A stretch of DNA of 20,687 nucleotides, from positions 1-20,687 of the forward strand of contig DASPKX010000124.1 of assembly GCA_035627835.1 (NCBI GenBank), given 5' to 3'. Position 1 is the stretch's first letter. The number at the start of each line of letters is the position of its first letter. Under the pieces are notes generated by a model. That model was not told where the DNA came from. It did no database searches and was given only the letters and a program-made list of their open reading frames with translations. This document shows, in pieces, positions 8,701-14,533 of the stretch. Both the position numbers and the translations under genes were made by a program. The stretch comes from DASPKX01 sp035627835. GTDB taxonomy: Bacteria > Verrucomicrobiota > Verrucomicrobiia > Limisphaerales > SXQI01.

Positions 8701-9942
8701 GGCAGCAACATCGTCCTGAACAAGAACGGCTCCATCTCCATCCTCGCGGATGACGGGCGTGAGCTGGAAACCCACAACATCGTCATCGGCTCTGTCATCT
8801 CCATTGCGGATAACGCGCCTGTGAAGAAGGGCGACATGTTCGTCCAGTGGGATCCGTACAACGTCCCGATTCTCTCTGAGAAAGCGGGAACGATCCGCTT
8901 CCATGACATCATTGAAGGTGTCACGATGAAGCAGGAGACCGACGAAGCGACTGGTCAGGACGCGATGGTCATCATCGAACATAAAGAAGATCTGCACCCG
9001 CAGGTCATCATTGTGGACGACAAGAATGGTGAGCCGTTGGCGAACTATCCGATTCCTTCCGGCGCGCACATCGTTATTAACGAAGGTGACAAGATCGTCG
9101 CCGGCACATTGCTGGCGAAGACGCCTCGTAAGAGCGCGAAGACCAAGGACATCACCGGCGGTCTTCCGCGTGTGGCTGAGCTGTTCGAAGCTCGCCGTCC
9201 GAAAGACGCGGCTGAGATCTCCAGGATCGACGGTATTGTCGATTTCGGTCCGACCGTTCGCGGCAAGCGCACCATCGTCATCAAAGACGCGCGCACCGGC
9301 GCCGAGGAGGAGCATCTCATCCCAATCGGCAAGCACGTTATCGTCTTCAAGGGCGATTACGTCCGCAAAGGCCAGCAGCTCACGGAAGGGCCTGTGGTTC
9401 CGCACGAGATTCTTGATGTCCTCGGGCCTCAAGAGTTGCAGGAACACCTGGTCAACGAAGTGCAAGAGGTTTACCGCTTGCAAGGTGTGACCATTAACGA
9501 CAAGCACATCGAAATCATCATCCGCCAGATGCTCCGCAAGGTTCGCATCACGGAGCCGGGTGACACGATGTTCCTGTGGGGCGAGCAGGTTGATAAGAGC
9601 GCCTTCGAGAAAGAAAACGAGCGCGTCGATCAGATGGGTGGCAAACCCGCTGAAGCGCAGCCTGTGCTGCTCGGCATCACCAAGGCCTCCTTGGAAACGG
9701 ACAGCTTCCTGAGCGCGGCTTCCTTCCAGGACACCACCCGTGTTCTGACCGAAGCAGCGACCATGGCGAAGGTGGACGGTCTCCGCGGCTTCAAGGAAAA
9801 CGTGATCATGGGTCACATCATTCCTGCCGGCAGCGGATTCAATATCCACCGCTCCGTGCGCCTCAAGCCGTTGGTCGAAGCGCCAATGGACGAAGAGCCG
9901 ATTATGGACCTCACAGCCGAAGAGCAGCCTGCGGCAGGCTGA
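5800..9942 (+). CDS. rpoC: DNA-directed RNA polymerase subunit beta'
   Basis: RpoC is the catalytic beta' subunit. The 1380-residue protein carries the first zinc site C73, C75, C88, C91; the Mg-binding catalytic loop NADFDGD with D464, D466 and D468; the trigger-loop region around [20 protein letters not shown]; and the second zinc site C810, C885, C892, C895. The N-terminal sequence with [16 protein letters not shown] and the sequence [20 protein letters not shown] are nearly invariant in the family. The ATG at 5800 has no clear Shine-Dalgarno; it follows an A/T-rich stretch (GAATTGAATTTAG). It is the last gene of the operon: a strong terminator starts 20 bases after the stop. Confidence 0.99.
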   Translation: [1380 protein letters not shown]

Positions 9943-9961
9943 TCACGTCTAACGAATTCAC

Positions 9962-9996
9962 AGCCCCGCTTCACTACGGTGGAGCGGGGCTTTTTT
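9962..9996 (+). terminator. Intrinsic terminator of the rpoBC operon
   Basis: AGCCCCGCTTCAC at 9962-9974 pairs with GTGGAGCGGGGCT at 9979-9991 (13 pairs, one T-G) around a TACG loop closed by C-G, which is a UNCG-type very stable tetraloop. TTTTT follows at 9992-9996. It begins 20 bases after the rpoC stop and also ends within three bases of the convergent gene's stop codon; there is no T-tract on the minus strand, so it mainly serves rpoC. Confidence 0.93.
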
Positions 9997-9998
9997 AT

Positions 9999-10562
9999 TT
10001 ACTGCAGAGATTCGAGTTCTTGCTGGGCGTGTTCGTGTTTCTTTGCCAGGGCACAGCCCCAGCGCCGCGCGTTGAGCAACAGAACAATTCCAATGGCGAA
10101 CGGGATGAACGCTCCCGTCACTCCATACCAGTCAATCTGCTCCGGAACATCACCGAGGTGGCCTCCGCTCGTGCGCTTTAAGAAGAAATGAAACCATGTG
10201 ATGACGCCTCCGAAGCGTTCACTAACGTGATACAGCCCAATCACTACAAAGCCGATCGAATACCAATCCCGGAGTGAGCCCGGGAGCACGAGCCCTTCAC
10301 CCGTTCCCCGCGTGATGAGACGGGCGAGCGTCGGAGCAAACGCCCAGACGAGCCCCGAACTAGCGATGAACCCTCCGATGATAAAGAATGGGAACGCCTC
10401 CTGTGGGTTTGAAAGGCCAGACGAGCTTACGGTCGTCATAGCAAACGGGACCAGCGAGGTCATGCCTTGAACAAAGAACGATAGGGCTAGCAGTCCCAGC
10501 AGCACCTGAACGACAGCTTGGAAATGCACGGGAGCACTCACTTCGAAGATTCTGATTATCAC
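9999..10562 (-). CDS. Unrecognised four-helix membrane protein
   Basis: I do not recognise a family. The 187-residue product shows four hydrophobic segments at roughly residues 15-42, 58-80, 100-127 and 145-166, a positively charged turn around 81-99, and a short polar C-terminal tail with KKHEHAQQELESLQ. There is no signal-peptide cleavage pattern and no obvious catalytic motif; histidines H112 and H125 lie in helix 3. The start is GTG at 10562, the first possible one after an in-frame stop six bases upstream; no convincing ribosome-binding site is visible. It converges on rpoC and diverges from the fatty-acid-hydroxylase gene, sharing a 141-base spacer with it. That it is real rests on the length, the coherent membrane topology and the tight spacing. 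Confidence 0.75.
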   Translation of the reverse strand: MIIRIFEVSAPVHFQAVVQVLLGLLALSFFVQGMTSLVPFAMTTVSSSGLSNPQEAFPFFIIGGFIASSGLVWAFAPTLARLITRGTGEGLVLPGSLRDWYSIGFVVIGLYHVSERFGGVITWFHFFLKRTSGGHLGDVPEQIDWYGVTGAFIPFAIGIVLLLNARRWGCALAKKHEHAQQELESLQ

Positions 10563-10641
10563 GTCTTATCCGTCAATGCCCCGTTCGGCGCTTTGGAGCT
10601 GAACTGGGCTTGAACTCGCTTGCTCGCGATTCGCCTGCGCC

Positions 10642-10683
10642 TTACCGTGAGTAATGAGTCGGGAAGATCGATTACCGTTAATC
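10642..10683. promoter_or_regulatory. Two palindromes sharing TTACCGT in a divergent spacer (possible operator)
   Basis: TTAC CGTGA GTAA lies at 10642-10654 and GATTA CCGT TAATC at 10670-10683. Both contain TTACCGT, and the two copies start exactly 30 bases apart, close to three helical turns. They sit in the 141-base spacer between the divergent membrane-protein and hydroxylase genes, the second ending 20 bases before the GTG at 10704. This geometry would fit a dimeric regulator, but the half-sites are short and chance cannot be excluded. No clear -35/-10 pair was found in this spacer. Confidence 0.35.
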
Positions 10684-10703
10684 CCAGCTCCTCCTGAATC
10701 CCC

Positions 10704-11549
10704 GTGGAGTCATACCTAACCAATTTCTTTCAGGTGAATGGCCTTCCGGGCGCGGCTTCACTGACCACGAAGATCACCGTCGCTCTTGCAGTTCGTTACC
10801 TCATCACGGCTGGAATTGCGTGGCTGCTTGCTTATGTCTGGTTCAAGCGGCGTTGGCTCCACCGCAAGATCATCGCGGGAATGCCGTCCTCAGCAGATGT
10901 GCGACGCGAGATGCTCTACTCAGCTTCCTCTCTGTTCATCTTCGGCGCCATGGGCGCTGCCACAATCATCGCCAGCAAACAAGGCTGGACCCAAATGTAT
11001 TGGAGGGTGGGGGAGAGGGGCTGGGCGTGGTTCTGGGCCAGCATCGCCATCGTGATCTTCCTGCACGACGCTTACTTCTATTGGACTCATCGCTTGATGC
11101 ACCACCCCAAGCTCTTCCGGCACTTCCATCGTGTGCATCACGTCTCCACGAACCCATCCCCCTGGGCTGCCTATTCCTTCGCCCCGCTGGAAGCCGTGGT
11201 GCAGGCCGGAATCTTTCCGTTAGCCGTTCTCCTCGTGCCAATGCACCCGCTGGCGTTCGCCTTGTTCATGGGTTGGCAGATCCTGTTCAACGTGGCTGGG
11301 CACACAGGGTATGAATTCCACCCGCGCTGGTTGATGGACACCCCGCTCCGCTACTTCCTGAACACGCCGACGAATCACATCATGCATCACGAGACGATGC
11401 GTGGTAACTACTGCCTCTACTTCAACATCTGGGATCGCCTCATGGGCACTAACCACGCCCGCTACGAAGCCCGCTTCCGAGAAGTAACCGCCCAGAAAGT
11501 CGCGAGAACTGATTTGGGGCGCAACGATATCGCTCGTAAGATGGTGTGA
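10704..11549 (+). CDS. Fatty acid hydroxylase / sterol desaturase superfamily membrane enzyme
   Basis: This is a di-iron membrane oxygenase of the superfamily that hydroxylates or desaturates sterols, fatty acids or carotenoids. The 281-residue protein has the three histidine clusters that bind the iron pair: HDAYFYWTHRLMHH (121-134), HFHRVHH (140-146) and NHIMHH (224-229), plus H200 and H251. These are interleaved with hydrophobic segments at about 28-47, 71-90, 108-127, 162-180 and 183-199. The substrate cannot be read from the sequence. The start is taken as GTG at 10704, nine bases after an in-frame TGA; a second GTG at 10734 is possible, and neither has a good ribosome-binding site. It is probably co-transcribed with the small gene three bases downstream. 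Confidence 0.9.
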   Translation: MESYLTNFFQVNGLPGAASLTTKITVALAVRYLITAGIAWLLAYVWFKRRWLHRKIIAGMPSSADVRREMLYSASSLFIFGAMGAATIIASKQGWTQMYWRVGERGWAWFWASIAIVIFLHDAYFYWTHRLMHHPKLFRHFHRVHHVSTNPSPWAAYSFAPLEAVVQAGIFPLAVLLVPMHPLAFALFMGWQILFNVAGHTGYEFHPRWLMDTPLRYFLNTPTNHIMHHETMRGNYCLYFNIWDRLMGTNHARYEARFREVTAQKVARTDLGRNDIARKMV

Positions 11550-11552
11550 GCT

Positions 11553-11753
11553 ATGCGGGACGACGACTACTCAGAGGAGCATTTGGAGATTCTGAGAAAG
11601 CTCACGCCCGAGCAGAAGCTAAAACAGGCATTCCAATTGTATTGGTTCGCCCGCCGGTTGAAAGCCGCCTGGCTGCGCCAGCAGCACCCACAATGGACTG
11701 AGGAGCAAGCCCAGGAGGAAGTCCGCCGCGTCTTTCTGCATGCAACCACTTGA
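11553..11753 (+). CDS. Small helical protein (66 aa) coupled to the hydroxylase gene
   Basis: Function unknown. The protein is highly charged and predicted helical: acidic N-terminus (DDDYSEEHLEILRKL), then TPEQKLKQAFQLYWFARRLK, then a WLRQQHPQWTEEQAQEEVRR segment and a short FLHATT tail. From memory, small proteins with this layout (leucine-rich TPEQ/TPEE helix, then R-x-x-HP-x-W) are often encoded beside small nucleotidyltransferase genes in planctomycetes, verrucomicrobia and cyanobacteria, where they look like antitoxin partners. No such enzyme is adjacent here. The ATG is three bases after the hydroxylase stop, so it is probably translated by reinitiation. Confidence 0.7.
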   Translation: MRDDDYSEEHLEILRKLTPEQKLKQAFQLYWFARRLKAAWLRQQHPQWTEEQAQEEVRRVFLHATT

Positions 11754-11789
11754 GCCAGGTGCGCACATGGGGTGTTGCAAATAGCTTCT

Positions 11790-11813
11790 GGCGCAATTCG
11801 GTTGCGCCTGTTT
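11790..11813 (+). terminator. Probable weak intrinsic terminator before ilvE
   Basis: GGCGCAA at 11790-11796 pairs perfectly with TTGCGCC at 11802-11808 around a TTCGG loop, followed by TGTTTGAG, a poor T-tract. It lies in the 95-base spacer between the 66-residue gene and ilvE, where a terminator for the hydroxylase unit is expected. The short stem and weak tract make it uncertain. Confidence 0.45.
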
Positions 11814-11848
11814 GAGCTGTTCCCATATTCTGCGCGCGAGTCGCAGCG

Positions 11849-12736
11849 ATGAAAATTTACATAGACGGCAAGTTCTACGACGAGGAGAACGCCAAGGTTT
11901 CAGTGTTTGATCACGGCCTGCTCTACGGGGACGGCATTTTCGAGGGCATTCGCGCGTACCATGGTCGTGTATTTAAGCTCAAGGAGCATATCGACCGCCT
12001 GTTCTACTCGGCCAAAGCCATTCTGCTGAACATCCCCATTTCCCATCAGCAGATGATGGAGGCAGTGGTGCAAACCTGCGCTCAGAACAACATTCGTGAT
12101 GGCTACATCCGTTTGCTGGTGACCCGTGGCGTGGGTGGCCTCGGCCTGAACCCGAATCGTTGCAAGCAACCGTCCATCATCATCATCGCGGATAAGATCC
12201 AGCTCTACCCTAAGGAGTACTACGAAAAGGGGCTGGATATTGTGACGGTTCCCACGGTGCGGAACCTGCACAGCGCGCTGAACCCGGCGATCAAGTCCCT
12301 CAACTATCTCAACAACATCCTGGCCAAAATCGAGGCCAACAACGCGGGTGTTGAGGAGGCGATCATGTTGAACGCCCAGGGCTTTGTTTCCGAATGCACA
12401 GGCGACAACATCTTCATCGTGAAGAATGGAGAGTTGCTGACTCCTCCGCTGACTGCTGGCGCTCTCTATGGCATCACGCGCGGCGTGGTGTTGGAATTGG
12501 CTCGAGAGTCAGGGATACGCACCTCTGAGCCAGATTTGACGCGCTACGACGTCTTTAACGCTGAGGAATGCTTCCTGACCGGCACCGGGGCTGAACTTAT
12601 CCCTGTTGTGAAGGTCGACGGGCGCGTCATCGGGAGCGGCACACCGGGCCCAATTACCAAGGGTTTGGTGAAACGGTACCATGAGCTGACACAGCGCGAG
12701 GGCGAACCCATTCCGCAAGCTGCGGCCCAAGCTTGA
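11849..12736 (+). CDS. ilvE: Class IV aminotransferase, probably branched-chain amino acid aminotransferase
   Basis: PLP-dependent fold-type IV transaminase; the most likely reaction is the last step of valine, leucine and isoleucine synthesis using glutamate. The 295-residue length fits. Visible hallmarks are DHGLLYGDGIFEGIRAY near the N-terminus (20-37), the Schiff-base lysine K149 in NPAIKSLNYLNN, SECTGDNIFI (181-190) with the conserved glutamate E182, and the phosphate-binding C-terminal segment ECFLTGTGAELIPVVKVDGR (240-259). D-amino acid transaminase and 4-amino-4-deoxychorismate lyase share the fold, but this form with YYEKG resembles the compact archaeal/clostridial-type IlvE. There is no clear Shine-Dalgarno before the ATG. 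It sits alone between two terminator- or promoter-like elements, and 152 bases separate it from mcsA. Confidence 0.9.
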   Translation: MKIYIDGKFYDEENAKVSVFDHGLLYGDGIFEGIRAYHGRVFKLKEHIDRLFYSAKAILLNIPISHQQMMEAVVQTCAQNNIRDGYIRLLVTRGVGGLGLNPNRCKQPSIIIIADKIQLYPKEYYEKGLDIVTVPTVRNLHSALNPAIKSLNYLNNILAKIEANNAGVEEAIMLNAQGFVSECTGDNIFIVKNGELLTPPLTAGALYGITRGVVLELARESGIRTSEPDLTRYDVFNAEECFLTGTGAELIPVVKVDGRVIGSGTPGPITKGLVKRYHELTQREGEPIPQAAAQA

Positions 12737-12792
12737 TGCGAGCCGTTGCTGGCATAGCACAAGCTTCTAAATCTTTGAAACTGATCAGTGTC

Positions 12793-12841
12793 GCACCGGT
12801 GTTTAACTCCGGGGCGGCAGCGCTATACGCCTGGCCGGTGC
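12793..12841. repeat. Inverted repeat upstream of the mcsA promoter
   Basis: GCACCGG at 12793-12799 is the exact reverse complement of CCGGTGC at 12835-12841, 35 bases apart. The right arm ends six bases before the candidate -35 hexamer of mcsA. It could fold into a loose stem-loop at the 3' end of the ilvE transcript or form two half-sites of a regulator. No CIRCE-type (TTAGCACTC-N9-GAGTGCTAA) heat-shock element is present in this spacer. Confidence 0.35.
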
Positions 12842-12846
12842 TGCGC

Positions 12847-12877
12847 TTGACTAGGCTGCAGCAGGGGCCGATATAAC
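12847..12877 (+). promoter_or_regulatory. Candidate sigma70-type promoter for mcsA-mcsB-clpC
   Basis: TTGACT at 12847-12852 and TATAAC at 12872-12877 each match the vegetative consensus at five of six bases, with a somewhat long 19-base spacer. Transcription would begin near 12884, only about five bases before the mcsA ATG at 12889, giving a nearly leaderless mRNA. This agrees with the lack of a Shine-Dalgarno before mcsA. Confidence 0.5.
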
Positions 12878-12888
12878 CTTTGCCAAGT

Positions 12889-13398
12889 ATGCTTTGCGAC
12901 ATCTGCAAACAAAACGTTGCCACTGTCCACCTCACCCAGATGGTCGAAGGCAAAACCAAGAAGGTCGATCTCTGCGAAACCTGCTCTAAAGCCAAAGGAG
13001 TGGACGATCCCACCGGTTTTTCTCTCGCTGATCTTTTGCTTGGCTTGGGCGCTTCCCAGGAGATGGAGCAAGCGAGCGCGGGCGGCGAGCTTCAATGCCC
13101 GCACTGCGGCTTCACTCAAGCGGATTTCAAAAAATCCGGCCGCCTCGGCTGCCCGGAGTGCTATGTTACCTTCAGTGAAGGTTTGGAATCGCTGCTGAAG
13201 ACGATGCACAAAGGAACACGCCACATGGGCAAGGTTCCCTTTGTTCTGAAGCAAAGCCAGGATCTCACTGATCGCTTGAAGTCTCTTCAGAAAAAGTTGG
13301 AGAAGGCCATTGCCGAGGAGGATTTCGAAGCGGCCGCGAACATTCGCGATGAGCTAAAGCAAGTCCGTCATAAAATCAGTGAGCTTACCCCGGACTAA
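12889..13398 (+). CDS. mcsA: McsA, zinc-binding activator of the protein arginine kinase
   Basis: McsA binds and activates the arginine kinase McsB. The 169-residue protein has two four-cysteine zinc sites, C3/C6/C29/C32 and C70/C73/C88/C91, and a C-terminal UVR (UvrB/UvrC-like) helical hairpin at about 127-162 (KLEKAIAEEDFEAAANIRDE). That is the full domain order of Firmicutes McsA. I chose the ATG at 12889, which starts directly at the first zinc knuckle (MLCDICKQNV); a TTG nine bases upstream would add only three residues and falls before the predicted transcription start. The stop TAA is separated by one base from the GTG of mcsB. Similar UVR proteins occur in other settings, but the neighbour mcsB makes this assignment firm. 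Confidence 0.92.
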   Translation: MLCDICKQNVATVHLTQMVEGKTKKVDLCETCSKAKGVDDPTGFSLADLLLGLGASQEMEQASAGGELQCPHCGFTQADFKKSGRLGCPECYVTFSEGLESLLKTMHKGTRHMGKVPFVLKQSQDLTDRLKSLQKKLEKAIAEEDFEAAANIRDELKQVRHKISELTPD

Positions 13399-13399
13399 A

Positions 13400-14512
13400 G
13401 TGAACATACTCGATTTTATCAGCACCCCACATGAGGCCAGTTTGCGGTCAGGGCCTCATGACCGGATCGTCATGTCCAGTCGTGTCCGCCTGGCGCGCAA
13501 CGTCCGCGGAGTTCCATTCCCAGGACACGCGAAGAAGCCGGACCGCGTCAAAGCGCTGGAAATGATTCGCCCGGCCGTGCAATCGCTTCCGGAGATGAAG
13601 GTGGCCTTCGCCGAATCGATGGATAACGTCTCCGCCCTCGACAAAAACATCCTGGTGGAGCGCCATTTGATTAGCCGCGAGCACGCGGCCAAGAACGCTG
13701 GCAGCGGCATCGTTCTGAACAAGGAAGAGTCGCTCTGCGTGATGATTAACGAGGAGGACCACCTCCGCATGCAGGCCCTTCGGCCTGGGCTTCAAATTCG
13801 TGAAGCATGGCAGGCGATCGATAAGTTCGACTCCGAATTGGAGCGCCGGCTTGATTACGCCTTCTCGCTCGAAATGGGCTATTTGACCGCTTGCCCTACT
13901 AATCTCGGCACGGGCATCCGCGTGAGCGCGATGCTGCATCTGCCCGCTCTCGTTTTGAGCGAGCAGATCAACCAGATCGTCCAGGCTGTTAACAAACTCG
14001 GCCTCGCGGTGCGCGGATTATATGGCGAAGGCACCGAAGCGCTGGGGAACGTCTTCCAAGTCTCCAACCAGATGACCCTGGGGGAGAGTGAGTCGGAAAT
14101 TGTTGAACGTTTAAACAAGGTTTTAGCTCAATTACTTGAGCATGAGGAGAATGCTCGAGCATCGCTACTGGAGAAAAAGCCCAAAACGGTTTTCAATCAC
14201 ATTGGCCGTGCCTATGGCATTTTAGCCAATGCCCATAGCATCTCCTCCAAGGAGACCATGAATCTTCTGTCGCTCATGCGCCTGGGAGTGGACATGGAGA
14301 TGTTCCCCGGCGTGAACAAGGCGATTGTGGACGAGCTGTTCATCACAACGCAGCCCAATCATCTGCAAAAGAGTTTCTCGGAAAAACTCACAGCGGAGGA
14401 GCGGGATCTCCTGCGCGCGGACATGCTGCGCGAGCGTTTGAGGGCAGTCAGCAGGCCAGTTGCCCCTAATCCCGACAAGGAGGGTGGCAAGCTGGACAAA
14501 CCCCGTGAATAA
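13400..14512 (+). CDS. mcsB: McsB, protein arginine kinase
   Basis: McsB transfers phosphate from ATP to arginine side chains of proteins, marking them for ClpCP. It belongs to the phosphagen (guanido) kinase family. The 370-residue product is close to the B. subtilis length. Visible are SSRVRLARN (26-34), VMINEEDHLR (114-123), CPTNLGTGIRVSAM with C165, the RGLYGEGTEALGNVFQVSNQ segment (205-224), and RDLLRA at 335-340. The last matches the RDxxRA phospho-arginine pocket that switches McsB allosterically and is absent from metabolic creatine/arginine kinases. Two GTG starts are possible: 13400 (chosen, one base after the mcsA stop) and 13379, which would overlap mcsA by 20 bases. clpC follows after 21 bases. 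Confidence 0.94.
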   Translation: MNILDFISTPHEASLRSGPHDRIVMSSRVRLARNVRGVPFPGHAKKPDRVKALEMIRPAVQSLPEMKVAFAESMDNVSALDKNILVERHLISREHAAKNAGSGIVLNKEESLCVMINEEDHLRMQALRPGLQIREAWQAIDKFDSELERRLDYAFSLEMGYLTACPTNLGTGIRVSAMLHLPALVLSEQINQIVQAVNKLGLAVRGLYGEGTEALGNVFQVSNQMTLGESESEIVERLNKVLAQLLEHEENARASLLEKKPKTVFNHIGRAYGILANAHSISSKETMNLLSLMRLGVDMEMFPGVNKAIVDELFITTQPNHLQKSFSEKLTAEERDLLRADMLRERLRAVSRPVAPNPDKEGGKLDKPRE

Positions 14513-14533
14513 GAGCAATTTGAATTTACCACT

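Noticed and set aside
8110..9849. A 579-codon open frame antisense to rpoC, and similar long antisense frames opposite rpoB (3365-4267, 4574-5740) and clpC (15218-16468)
   Set aside because: They mirror strongly conserved genes with biased codon use, which leaves the opposite strand open; the translations show no family motif.
11803..11829. TTGCGC-N20-CATATT as a promoter for ilvE
   Set aside because: The -35 matches only three of six bases and overlaps the hairpin arm, and the spacing depends on the choice of hexamers; too weak to annotate.
12880..12888. TTG as an alternative mcsA start
   Set aside because: It adds only three residues before the zinc knuckle and overlaps the space right after the predicted -10 box; the ATG at 12889 is better.
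12737..12888. CIRCE or CtsR-type heat-shock operator before mcsA
   Set aside because: No TTAGCACTC/GAGTGCTAA pair and no tandem GGTCAAA-type heptads were found; only the GCACCGG/CCGGTGC repeat is present.
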